Origin: Leptothoe sp034932105
Lineage (GTDB): Bacteria > Cyanobacteriota > Cyanobacteriia > Phormidesmidales > Phormidesmidaceae
Assembly (NCBI RefSeq): GCF_034932105.1
Contig: NZ_JAYGIG010000005.1
Location: forward strand, 1-64,000
Direction: 5' to 3'
Length of the DNA stretch: 64,000 nucleotides
Part shown: positions 56,601 to 64,000 of the stretch, in pieces
How positions within the stretch are numbered: position 1 is the first letter of the stretch
Layout of the letters: every line of letters starts with the position of its first letter
Notes under the pieces: model-generated
Databases searched by the model: none
What the model was told of the DNA's origin: nothing
The model's input: only the letters and a program-made list of their open reading frames with translations
Program-made: the position numbers and the translations under genes

Positions 56601-56621
56601 GGGTTAAGAAGAGATTAACTC
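56601..56621 (-). promoter_or_regulatory. Pho-box-like direct repeat upstream of the giant RTX operon
   Basis: On the minus strand TTAATC (56619-56614) and TTAACC (56608-56603) are spaced exactly 11 bp, within AGTTAATCTCTTCTTAACCC. The known cyanobacterial PhoB/SphR site is an 8-bp TTAA-centred repeat with 3-bp spacers, which gives this period. It lies about 200 bp before the 1882-aa start. A third TTAACT lies 30 bp further downstream, out of phase. The rest of the 448-bp gap up to 56852 holds no supported gene. Confidence 0.5.
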
Positions 56622-56742
56622 AACATTCCCTGTCCCCTTTAATATGAAACCATTTTACTATTGTCCAAAGAAAACAATAGTGAGCCTAGGTAAAGGTAGG
56701 GTTATGGAAACATTATCGTCCTGGAAAACAATTTAAACGCCA

Positions 56743-56783
56743 TAAAAAAACAACCGCCCTCTTGCTGTTGAAGGCGGCTGTTT
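56743..56783 (-). terminator. Rho-independent terminator of the TPR-CD225 gene
   Basis: On the minus strand GCCGCCTT and AGGGCGGT form a stem with flanking complementary A/T, followed by TGTTTTTTTATGG. On the plus strand the same hairpin is followed by TTTTATAATT, so it may be bidirectional. Confidence 0.8.
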
Positions 56784-56852
56784 TATAATTGGTTTTATAG
56801 TTGATTGTTGTGAACGAGGGACGTAAGCTACGCTTTTCTGTCACTCAGTGCA

Positions 56853-57989
56853 TTACTCAATCTGAATAAAATCATGATCAATGGCCCGTGCCGTTCTTTC
56901 CGGTGGAGCAGGCTCATCTTGAAGCGACTGGATAGCCGTATAACCTAAGGGAAATGCCACCAGTATACACATCACCCCCGTCCCCACTAGGGACAAATGC
57001 CTAACGGCATGGGAAGCCCGTAGGGCGTCGAGATATTTCCCCTGACGATAAAACCAGTGGACTTGACTGGCATAGAGTAGGGCCGTCACCCCTACGGGGG
57101 GAAAGGTAACGAGGGCGGCTAATGCGGTGGGCCAATGGCTGGGGGGACAGGGTTGATCTTTATATAAATCGTAGGTTTTTTCCCACTCCGGGCCACGTAC
57201 ATTGCCCACATAACCCATCAGCCTAAACTGGGTGCATTCTGCCAGTTCTAAGGGTAACAGCAAGTCACGAAGGCGATTGGGTAGGGTGAAATAACTCACC
57301 CCCTCACCCACCTGACGATGGAGGGAAATTTCTAAGGTTTTTCCCCGTTGTTTCACCCCCACCTGCATCGGCTGTAAAGCGGTTTGCAATAACTCTTGGA
57401 CAGGGGTTAGAGCGTTTGGCTGCAGGGATGACGGCACCAACTCACCGAGGGAGGCATCATTCAGCACTGCCAGTTGCCAATCCGCCCTGGCCCCTGCGAT
57501 GTCTCCCAGCTGCTGGCGCACATGCCCCCGCTTTAAATAAGCTTCAGCCCGATTAGGGTTGATCTCTAGCACCTGATTAAAACTGGCTAGAGCGGCTGGG
57601 AAATCTCCAGTTTCACTTTGGGCCAGGCCCAACTGGTAGTGGGCATCGCCATAGTTGGGATGCGCGGCAATGGCCCGTTGCCAATCGTTGAGGGCATCGG
57701 TCCTACTGCCTTGGGCCAGGGACAGTTGGCCCCGCTGGTAATAAGCAATGGCTGGATTCTCCGCACAGTCAATGGCGGCGATAAAGTCCTGACGCGCCTG
57801 ATTGAGCTGCCCCAAGGCTTGATGGCTCAGGCCACGGCTAATATAAACCGACGCCACATCAGGATGATCTGCTATTGCTTTAGATAGAGTTGCGATCGCA
57901 CTCTGATGATTTCCCTGACGTGCCAAGGTACACCCACGCCGATGGATCAAGCGTGCTTTTTGCCCTGTGTACCAACTTTGCATATCCAT
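56853..57989 (-). CDS. TPR protein with C-terminal CD225/dispanin-like membrane segment
   Basis: A 378-aa protein. Residues 15-175 hold about five tetratricopeptide repeats (for example ASVYISRGLSHQALGQLNQA and AEAYLKRGHVRQQLGDIAGA). A mixed domain of unknown type spans about 200-280. The C-terminal 283-355 region has two hydrophobic stretches around a loop, with FPPVGVTALLYASQVHWFYR then GKYLDALRASHAVRHLSLVG, which fits the CD225/dispanin pattern (pro-rich entry, Ser-x-Val, small-residue ALRAS motif). Role unknown; a membrane-bound protein scaffold is likely. It is transcribed toward its own terminator. Confidence 0.75.
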   Translation of the reverse strand: MDMQSWYTGQKARLIHRRGCTLARQGNHQSAIATLSKAIADHPDVASVYISRGLSHQALGQLNQARQDFIAAIDCAENPAIAYYQRGQLSLAQGSRTDALNDWQRAIAAHPNYGDAHYQLGLAQSETGDFPAALASFNQVLEINPNRAEAYLKRGHVRQQLGDIAGARADWQLAVLNDASLGELVPSSLQPNALTPVQELLQTALQPMQVGVKQRGKTLEISLHRQVGEGVSYFTLPNRLRDLLLPLELAECTQFRLMGYVGNVRGPEWEKTYDLYKDQPCPPSHWPTALAALVTFPPVGVTALLYASQVHWFYRQGKYLDALRASHAVRHLSLVGTGVMCILVAFPLGYTAIQSLQDEPAPPERTARAIDHDFIQIE

Positions 57990-58431
57990 AAATATATAAA
58001 CCCTTTATATTCCGTCGTTATTACCGACCCGCTACCAGCAGATTAACCATCCCAGCTGAAAATAAAATCAGGGTGATAACTGAAGCTTAGGCATTAAATT
58101 AGTATCTTGATCCGTATTTACTGTTACCGAACAAATCACTTTGGTTCATGGCAGTTAGCAAATGCTTCACATCAATTTTGCTAATTTCCTAACAAAATGC
58201 CCAGCCGGAAAAGATATTTTCTGAAGTAAATCCATCTATGCCATTACTCCTAGCGCTCTACGCCAATTGGCGTAGGGATATGTTCTAGCTAGGCTGGGCT
58301 ATGAAATCAAGATGAAGGTCACCTTGATCTTAAAGACATTTCGATGAAACCTATGTGATTGCACGCGATCGTCTGAGGAGTCCCCTAGAAGGCTATGTTA
58401 CGTTCAGTGAGAACACCTACACATTGGGGCG
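57990..58431. other. Intergenic region with an 18-bp perfect palindrome
   Basis: Divergent promoters of the TPR-CD225 gene and the small 163-aa gene must lie here. CTACGCCAATTGGCGTAG at 58258-58275 is perfectly palindromic with no loop, which suits a homodimeric regulator. I see no ORF or RNA gene. Confidence 0.55.
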
Positions 58432-58923
58432 ATGGCCGTTCTTTCCCTAAAAACTGAATTAGATGTTGCCCAGATATTGCTCGATAAGGGATGGATTCCC
58501 GAGGAAATCAACGGCATACTAGTTTTTCCTCTTCCCAGGGCTGCCTTTCATCATTTAGGTAGCGAAAATTGCCAGTCCGCCGATGATGATGTAATAAAGG
58601 CTACATCCATCACCCCCACCACCATTTACCGAGCTAGACAGCTATTAGAATCCGCCGGTTGGCTAGATAGAGAACTCGACTCCCTACTGAAATCCTACCT
58701 ATATGGGGATGATGCTTGGGCGAATCAAACGATTCACTCCCCTGCCATTCAACGGCAACCCAAGCTTAGTCCCTACTTCCGGCTCTATCATTGGCCAGCC
58801 AGCCAGTTCCCATGGCCAGACCGCTCCCTAGGGGCCTATCGACGCGCCATGGCCCTCAAGCGCCTGGTCAGTTTAACCCTGGTCATTATCCTGGTTTCAG
58901 TTGTTGTTCTGCTGTTGGGATAA
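58432..58923 (+). CDS. Tail-anchored hypothetical protein, 163 aa
   Basis: Not recognised as a named family. Residues 1-75 look like a compact helical domain (LDVAQILLDKGWIPEEINGI; TTIYRARQLLESAGWLDREL). The middle is Pro- and Trp-containing, and the protein ends in one hydrophobic helix (LVSLTLVIILVSVVVLLLG) right at the C-terminus, suggesting a tail anchor facing the cytoplasm. ATG 58432 is the first start; the previous gene is divergent. Confidence 0.7.
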   Translation: MAVLSLKTELDVAQILLDKGWIPEEINGILVFPLPRAAFHHLGSENCQSADDDVIKATSITPTTIYRARQLLESAGWLDRELDSLLKSYLYGDDAWANQTIHSPAIQRQPKLSPYFRLYHWPASQFPWPDRSLGAYRRAMALKRLVSLTLVIILVSVVVLLLG

Positions 58924-58978
58924 CCCCAAGGATTTGCTCGGAATCGGTTTATGTAGCATGGTCTGGCAACAGGTTTGC

Positions 58979-59926
58979 CTAGGTCTGCCCAAACCGATCT
59001 GTGGCCTCGATTAAAGCACTTAAAATCCCTGGTTCTGTGGCCGAATGTCCCGCATTGGGAACAATGACCAACTCCGCCTCGGGCCAGGCGCGGTGTAGTT
59101 CCCACGCTGAAGTCATGGGGCATACTACATCGTAACGTCCCTGGACAATCACCGCTGGAATGTGGCGAATGACCGATACATTTTCCAGTAACTGATTGGG
59201 GGAGGAGAAAAAGCCCCCATGGGTAAAGTAGTGGCATTCAATCCGAGCAAAGGCATCGGCAAATTCATCGTTACTAAAGCGCTCGATGGTTTGGGGATTT
59301 TGGATTAGATAGCTGGTGCTGGCTTCCCATCGGGCCCAGGCCTGAGCCGCCTGCTGGCGAACCGCCGGATCGGCACTGGTCAGCCGCTGGTAGTAAGCGG
59401 CCACCAAATCATGGCGCTCCGCTGCGGGAATGGGCGCTAAATATTGCTCCCAAGCATCGGGAAAAATATAGCTGGCTCCCTCTTGGTAAAACCAGCGAAT
59501 TTCCTTCGGACGCAGCATAAAAATGCCCCGCAAAATTAACCCCACACAGTGGTGGGGGTAACGCTGGCCATAAGCCAAGGCCAGGGTGCTGCCCCAGCTG
59601 CCCCCAAATACAGTCCATTGCTCGATGGCCAGGTGCGATCGCAATCGCTCAATATCATCCACCAAATCCCAGGTGGTGTTGTCAGTTAGTTCGGCATGCG
59701 GCTTGCTTTGGCCACAGCCCCGCTGGTCAAACAGAACAATCCGCCAACGCTCTGGATCAAAAAACTGTCGATAGAAAGGGACAATACCGCCGCCAGGGCC
59801 ACCATGTAAAAACACTACAGGTTTTCCCTGGGGGTTGCCCACCTCTTCAAAATGTAGCGTATGGAGAGGAGAAACTTGCAGCTGGCCTTGACGATAGGGT
59901 TGAATCGGTGGATAGGGTTGACGCAT
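58979..59926 (-). CDS. pip: Proline iminopeptidase
   Basis: A 315-aa alpha/beta-hydrolase that removes N-terminal proline. It has the family N-terminus with FEEVGNPQGKPVVFLHGGPGGG (oxyanion hole HGGPGGG), the DQRGCGQSKP motif, the nucleophile elbow GGSWGSTLAL with the catalytic Ser, and the C-terminal Asp in GRYDVVCP and His in NAGHSATE. It is cytoplasmic with no signal peptide. Confidence 0.95.
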   Translation of the reverse strand: MRQPYPPIQPYRQGQLQVSPLHTLHFEEVGNPQGKPVVFLHGGPGGGIVPFYRQFFDPERWRIVLFDQRGCGQSKPHAELTDNTTWDLVDDIERLRSHLAIEQWTVFGGSWGSTLALAYGQRYPHHCVGLILRGIFMLRPKEIRWFYQEGASYIFPDAWEQYLAPIPAAERHDLVAAYYQRLTSADPAVRQQAAQAWARWEASTSYLIQNPQTIERFSNDEFADAFARIECHYFTHGGFFSSPNQLLENVSVIRHIPAVIVQGRYDVVCPMTSAWELHRAWPEAELVIVPNAGHSATEPGILSALIEATDRFGQT

Positions 59927-60029
59927 GAAGGCTATTAACGATTTGCCCAGTTATTTTTGTTCCACAATTATCCCATCTCACCACACCTAGGTCTCGAATC
60001 ATCGAGTATTCTCCGGCATCCTCTTGCAA

Positions 60030-60182
60030 CTACCCCGCTTTCTGGTCTTGGGGCTGCTCTAACGTTGAGCTTAGGGTTTGGATTGGCGTTGGTGTCCGTA
60101 CCACGTACCAACGACCCGTTTCAGGATCGCGATAGGTTTGAAACGGCTGCTGTTTCAACGGTTTTGTACAGGCTTTAGGCAT
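60030..60182 (-). CDS. Small hypothetical protein, 50 aa
   Basis: An ATG at 60182 opens a 50-codon ORF to TAG at 60030, MPKACTKPLKQQPFQTYRDP and onward, with an ETGRWYVVRTPTP segment. The YRDPETGRWYVV pattern and reasonable composition suggest a real gene too short for usual ORF limits. It is basic and soluble. The opposite-strand ORF of 73 aa in this region lacks protein-like features and I prefer this one. No ribosome-binding site is evident. Confidence 0.5.
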   Translation of the reverse strand: MPKACTKPLKQQPFQTYRDPETGRWYVVRTPTPIQTLSSTLEQPQDQKAG

Positions 60183-60502
60183 TGACTTTGCGATTTTCAA
60201 AATTCTCTATATCAATGAATTCAACAATTGTGGCCCAGTTTCCCGAAAAATTTGGGTGATCAATCCTTGGGCGCTATGTGATTTTTGTCACAAGAATTCA
60301 GGAAAACTTGGTGTCCTACCCGGCTTTTTTCCGTGGTTTTATCAGTGTGGGAGGTGTTACGCTACACGCTCTCACACCTACGTGTGATGATAGGGGTCAT
60401 AGACCGAGCAGCAGGGAATTGCAATCGAAGGCATGACAGCTTTTGATCGGGGAGGGGGCAGCTTCATTCCTTTTTTGGAAAATTAACCTGAAATAGTTAT
60501 AG
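60183..60502 (+). ncRNA. Possible noncoding RNA upstream of an orphan terminator
   Basis: The 320 bp before the terminator at 60503 have no supported plus-strand ORF; only a 17-codon ATG frame at 60434. The region has several short inverted stretches, including GAGGTGTTACGC with CACACCTACGTGTG nearby. A terminator must end some transcript, and no upstream gene on this strand accounts for it, so a small RNA or long leader is the simplest explanation. I cannot match it to 6S, SRP, tmRNA or Yfr families. Confidence 0.4.
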
Positions 60503-60538
60503 AGCCTGGGGATGCGGTTTATCCCCCTGGGCTTTTTT
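60503..60538 (+). terminator. Rho-independent terminator with no upstream plus-strand gene
   Basis: GAGCCTGGGGAT and ATCCCCCTGGGCT form a GC-rich stem (two short paired blocks, 7-nt loop) followed by TTTTTTAA. It lies 86 bp before the likely glgX start. Confidence 0.8.
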
Positions 60539-60623
60539 AACTTTAAAGATAATAGCGAAAAATGTAGGGGGCTTAATATACTAAAGCAGTTTTTGATATC
60601 GGACAGTTTTGGCGCAATCTACC

Positions 60624-62819
60624 ATGTCAGCAGCAGTATGGCCCGGCCGTTCCCACCCGCTGGGTGCCACCTGGGACGGACAGGGAACTAATTTTGCGAT
60701 TTTCTCGGAAAATGCCACCGCCATGGAGCTGTGTCTGTTTGATCCGCAGGGTAACGAACGCAGAATTGCCCTGCCGGAGGTAACTAACCATGTGTGGCAT
60801 GGTTATCTGCCGGATGTCGGTCCCGGACAGCACTACGGCTATCGGGCCTATGGTCCCTACAAACCCAAGGAAGGCAAACGGTTTAATGCCAACAAGCTAC
60901 TGCTAGATCCCTATGCCCTAGCCATTAGCGGTGACATGAAATTTAGTCCCGCCATTTTTGGCTTTCCTATGGATCACTTTGCCGATGGCGATCGCGACTT
61001 GGAAAAGTCCGACCTGGATGACAAGGACTTTGTGCCTAAGGGCGTGGTGGTGGATAAAAACTTTGACTGGGGCCATGACCGGCATCCCGACACCCCCTGG
61101 CATGAAACCATTATCTACGAAGTGCATGTCAAGGGATTTACCCGCAAGCACCCCGAAATTCCCTCCAAATTGCAGGGCACCTACTCGGGGTTGGGCCATC
61201 CCGCTGCCATCGAACACCTCAAGTCTTTGGGGATAACGGCTGTTGAGTTGCTGCCGGTCCACCATTACAATGCCTACCCCGGTCATCTGATTGGGGTGGG
61301 TCTGCACAATTATTGGGGGTACGACTCCCTGAACTACTTTGCTCCCTTTGCTGGCTACAGCTCTGCTGAGGATCCGGGGGAGCAGGTGAAAGAATTTAAG
61401 GCCATGGTCAAGGCCCTCCATGAGGCCGACATTGAGGTCATCCTCGATGTGGTGTACAACCACACGGGGGAGGGGAATCACTTTGGCCCCACCCTTTCCC
61501 TGCGGGGGATCGATAACGAAGCCTACTACCGGCTAGTGAAACTCAATCCACGCTACTACATGGACTTTACCGGCTGTGGTAATTCCCTCAATGTGCGCCA
61601 TCCCCAGGTACTTAAGCTGATTATGGACAGCTTGCGCTACTGGGTCGAGGAGATGCATGTGGATGGGTTCCGGTTTGATCTGGCGTCGGCGTTGGCCCGC
61701 GAACTGTACGAAGTGGATAGTCTCGCCGCCTTTTTTAATATCATTCACCAGGACCCGGTGCTGTCTACGACGAAACTGATTGCGGAGCCTTGGGACCTAG
61801 GGGAAGGGGGGTATCAGGTGGGTAACTTCCCCTTACTGTGGTCCGAGTGGAATGGCAAGTATCGCGATACTATGCGCGATTTTTGGCGCGATCAGTATTG
61901 CCGTCTCGGTGAATTTGCCTTTCGGTTTACCGGTAGTTCTGACCTGTACCAAGCAAATGGCAAGCTGCCCCATGCCAGCATCAACTTTATCACCGCCCAT
62001 GATGGCTTTACCCTGCGGGACATGGTGAGTTACAACGAGAAGCATAACGAAGCAAACGGTGAGGGCAATCGGGATGGGGAGAGCTATAACCGGTCTTGGA
62101 ACTGTGGGGTGGAAGGGGAGACCACCCAGGAGGAGGTGTTGGCGTTGCGATCGCAACAGCAGCGTAACTTCCTAGCCACCCTATTCCTCTCCCAGGGGGT
62201 ACCCATGATGCTTGGCGGCGATGAAATGGGCCATACCCATCACGGCAACAACAACACCTATTGCCAGGACAACGAACTGTCCTGGTTTGACTGGAATCTT
62301 CGCTACCGTAACCAAGAGCTACTCACCTTCACCCAACAGCTGATCAAATTTCGCAAACAACATCCCATTCTCTGCCGGTGTCGATGGTTCCTGGGTCGAG
62401 AGATTCATGGCTCTGGTGTCGTTGACATTGCCTGGTTCAACCCCGACGGCACCATCATCAGCGACGAAGACTGGCATGACGGTGGCTCCAAGGCCATCAG
62501 CATATTTCTCAACGGAGAAGAACTACTCAACACCAATAAACAGGGGCAGCGCATCATTGACGACAGCATATTACTGTTTTTCAACGCCTACCCCGAACTC
62601 CAGGAATATGCCATTCCCTCCTCGGTGCAACAAAAAGACTGGCAAGTAATCCTCGACACCCGATATCCCACTGGTTTTATTGAGGAGGGTCCCACCTATA
62701 ACCATGGCCAAATGGTCCCCGTCGCCGCCCGTTCCCTAATGTTGTTGGTCTGTCCCCACTGTTTTGATACCAGTTCCGGTCCCGATGGGGCCACCTGCAC
62801 ATTGCCAAAGCAGGAATAA
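60624..62819 (+). CDS. glgX: Glycogen debranching enzyme, isoamylase type
   Basis: A 731-aa GH13 enzyme with an N-terminal CBM48 domain (residues about 8-95). The catalytic residues, counted from ATG 60624, are Asp352 in VDGFRFDLA, Glu388 in LIAEPWDLGEGG and Asp460 in FITAHDGF. It cleaves alpha-1,6 branches in glycogen. The upstream TTG at 60609 adds MAQST; ATG 60624 is preferred. The ATL gene follows closely and may be cotranscribed. Confidence 0.95.
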   Translation: MSAAVWPGRSHPLGATWDGQGTNFAIFSENATAMELCLFDPQGNERRIALPEVTNHVWHGYLPDVGPGQHYGYRAYGPYKPKEGKRFNANKLLLDPYALAISGDMKFSPAIFGFPMDHFADGDRDLEKSDLDDKDFVPKGVVVDKNFDWGHDRHPDTPWHETIIYEVHVKGFTRKHPEIPSKLQGTYSGLGHPAAIEHLKSLGITAVELLPVHHYNAYPGHLIGVGLHNYWGYDSLNYFAPFAGYSSAEDPGEQVKEFKAMVKALHEADIEVILDVVYNHTGEGNHFGPTLSLRGIDNEAYYRLVKLNPRYYMDFTGCGNSLNVRHPQVLKLIMDSLRYWVEEMHVDGFRFDLASALARELYEVDSLAAFFNIIHQDPVLSTTKLIAEPWDLGEGGYQVGNFPLLWSEWNGKYRDTMRDFWRDQYCRLGEFAFRFTGSSDLYQANGKLPHASINFITAHDGFTLRDMVSYNEKHNEANGEGNRDGESYNRSWNCGVEGETTQEEVLALRSQQQRNFLATLFLSQGVPMMLGGDEMGHTHHGNNNTYCQDNELSWFDWNLRYRNQELLTFTQQLIKFRKQHPILCRCRWFLGREIHGSGVVDIAWFNPDGTIISDEDWHDGGSKAISIFLNGEELLNTNKQGQRIIDDSILLFFNAYPELQEYAIPSSVQQKDWQVILDTRYPTGFIEEGPTYNHGQMVPVAARSLMLLVCPHCFDTSSGPDGATCTLPKQE

Positions 62820-62893
62820 TGTCCCACCACCCGGTGGGCTGCGCCCAGGCTCCATTTGTTTGCCTTGTCTCTGCTGATTTCCTCTACTTTCCC

Positions 62894-63238
62894 ATGGCCA
62901 ACAGTTACGACCAAATTTATGCCGTTGTCCGTCAAATCCCCCCAGGGAAAGTGGCTACCTACGGTCAGGTCGCCGAGCTAGCTGGTCTGATCGGCAAACC
63001 TCGGGTGGTGGGCTATGCGCTTTACAAGGTCTCACCGGAGGATGAAATTCCCTGGCAGCGGGTCATCAATGCTAAAGGAGAAATCTCCACCTCTGCCTTT
63101 CGCGACGGGTCAGACGACCTGCAGCGGGTGCTGTTAGAAGAGGAAGGGATTGAATTTGAAGGGAATAAGATTAACCTTAGCCAATATCGCTGGCAACCGG
63201 CGGCGGAGATGATAGAAACGATCGATTTTGGTCACTAG
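62894..63238 (+). CDS. Alkyltransferase-like DNA-binding protein (ATL)
   Basis: A 114-aa protein with the fold of the C-terminal DNA-binding domain of O6-methylguanine-DNA methyltransferase. The segment VRQIPPGKVATYGQVAELAG is the HTH with the arginine-finger region. The methyl-acceptor Cys motif PCHR is replaced by PWQR, so it cannot transfer alkyl groups. ATL proteins bind alkylated guanine and hand lesions to nucleotide excision repair. ATG 62894 is chosen; the longer frame adds a non-homologous tail. Confidence 0.93.
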   Translation: MANSYDQIYAVVRQIPPGKVATYGQVAELAGLIGKPRVVGYALYKVSPEDEIPWQRVINAKGEISTSAFRDGSDDLQRVLLEEEGIEFEGNKINLSQYRWQPAAEMIETIDFGH

Positions 63239-63259
63239 ATCCGATCGACCGATCCGATC

Positions 63260-63511
63260 GACTTGTCCGTCCGCGAAAACCTAGAATAAAAATGAAATAG
63301 AGTCGGGCGACCGCTTGCCCCAAACGAGCGACTTTTTCAAGAACCTGTTTGCCACCAACGCCTTCAAGGATATGAATTGTCCTAACCTTCGTCTTTTTGC
63401 CTGCATCGTAGCCGACCGCCCCATGGACCAACGTATCAGTCGTCACACTCTAAACAGGTCAACCAGTTCGAATTGATCACGACTTAGGCTGCTGGTGTAG
63501 GCTTTAAGCAT
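63260..63511 (-). pseudogene. IS5-type transposase remnant with internal deletion
   Basis: An ATG at 63511 reads MLKAYTSSLSRDQFELVDLF, the start of IS5-group transposases, then stops. A second segment gives VGYDAGKKTKVRTIHIL and then GGKQVLEKVARLGQAVARLY, from the central transposase region. The middle of the protein and the DDE catalytic residues are missing. A 13-bp tandem GATCCGATCGACC repeat at 63238-63263 abuts it. Confidence 0.75.
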
Positions 63512-63646
63512 GGCTCACACGAGGCTAGAGGGATACGTAACTTTTAGCCTATACTGTGTGAGTTTTCTTACAACCTCAAAACCTTTTCATCCAACCTCTA
63601 AGGCAACGAATATTTTTTCTATTTTTCTATTTTTCTATTTTCTTCG

Positions 63647-63682
63647 ATGTTACCTGTCAAAGTTCAATGTTACCCGTCAAAG
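63647..63682 (+). repeat. 20-bp direct repeat before the antiporter gene
   Basis: ATGTTACCTGTCAAAG at 63647-63662 and ATGTTACCCGTCAAAG at 63667-63682 are direct repeats with a 20-bp period, 13 bp before the antiporter start. A T-rich run with TTTTTCTA repeats precedes it. It may bind a regulator. Confidence 0.55.
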
Positions 63683-63694
63683 GACGCTTAACGC

Positions 63695-64000
63695 ATGGAA
63701 TCGTTTTCAAATTGGTTAATCGAGAATCCTATCGTTTCATTTACGATTTTGTTACTGGCCAGCTTAATTGTACCGCCCCTGGCAGAGCGGTTACGATTGC
63801 CAGGACTGGTGGGCCTTTTGTTGGCGGGTACCTTATTAGGGCCCTCCGGTCTGCAACTGCTAAAGCCTGACACTGAAACCGTCAAACTGCTATCAGATAT
63901 CGGCAAGGTATATCTGATGTTTGTCGCGGGCCTCGAAATTGATATGACAGCCTTTCGCCGAACCCGCAATCGATCGTTGACCTTTGGTATGACGACCTTT
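63695..64000 (+). CDS. CPA2-family cation/proton antiporter, N-terminal part
   Basis: The ATG at 63695 opens a frame that is still open at the window edge (102 codons). It shows the N-terminal helices of the Kef/CPA2 type: FTILLLASLIVPPLAERLRL, then PGLVGLLLAGTLLGPSGLQL and the LMFVAGLEIDM helix containing the conserved FxxGLE motif. Such proteins exchange Na+ or K+ for H+ across the inner membrane. Confidence 0.88.
   Translation, partial: MESFSNWLIENPIVSFTILLLASLIVPPLAERLRLPGLVGLLLAGTLLGPSGLQLLKPDTETVKLLSDIGKVYLMFVAGLEIDMTAFRRTRNRSLTFGMTTF

Noticed and set aside
59957..60178. 73-aa plus-strand ORF
   Set aside because: The opposite-strand 50-aa ORF has a more protein-like motif; both are unlikely to be real.
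60434..60487. 17-codon frame starting MTAFDRGGG
   Set aside because: Too short, no clear ribosome-binding site, and not matched to any known small photosynthetic protein.

Overview
The window reads as chromosomal DNA of a cyanobacterium. At least twenty GCGATCGC (HIP1) octamers are scattered through it. It also carries a phycobilisome linker, the sulfolipid genes sqdB and sqdX, a CrtL-type lycopene cyclase, an SLH-domain porin and several small families typical of the phylum. Many genes lack a clear Shine-Dalgarno sequence, so some starts are ambiguous. I saw no rRNA, tRNA or CRISPR array.

Layout. 0-9 kb: a truncated NACHT NTPase, an exported TPR-CHAT protein, a DUF4230 protein, a glutathione S-transferase and a zinc-ribbon membrane protein. 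The last two converge on a 44-bp tandem repeat array. 9-20 kb: an orphan phycobilisome linker, two lipoproteins (one with an esterase-like phytase domain), sqdB-sqdX, a pentapeptide/WD40 protein and a GH13 alpha-amylase. 19.7-29.2 kb: a urate-degradation island made of uraD, a three-gene ABC importer of the SsuA/THI5 type, an SLH porin, an HpxO-like urate hydroxylase, 5-hydroxyisourate hydrolase and 8-oxoguanine deaminase. 29-43 kb: mfd, a family 2 glycosyltransferase, a GAF-PAS histidine kinase, a CRP/FNR regulator, a polytopic membrane protein, DUF4342, thioredoxin, an ArsR regulator, glycerate 2-kinase, lycopene cyclase and a lone response regulator. 43-57 kb: a frameshifted pseudogene and two enormous adjacent RTX proteins (2327 and 1882 aa). 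57-64 kb: a TPR protein with a CD225-like tail, a small tail-anchored protein, proline iminopeptidase, a missed 50-aa ORF, a probable noncoding transcript, glycogen debranching enzyme, an alkyltransferase-like DNA repair protein, an IS5-type transposase remnant and the start of a CPA2 cation/proton antiporter.

How the genes fit together. The two RTX proteins combine at least seven phosphorus-releasing or related domains: two endonuclease/exonuclease/phosphatase folds, two esterase-like phytase domains, a beta-propeller phytase, a PhoD-like phosphatase and a 5'-nucleotidase. Both end in RTX repeats and a shared C-terminal tail, which suggests type I secretion. A direct repeat with the 11-bp period of a cyanobacterial Pho box lies upstream. 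The nearby sulfolipid genes and a third esterase-like phytase protein fit a phosphorus-sparing lifestyle, but that link is inferred. The urate island supplies every step from 8-oxoguanine and urate to allantoin, plus candidate inner- and outer-membrane transport, so it may be a nitrogen-scavenging unit.
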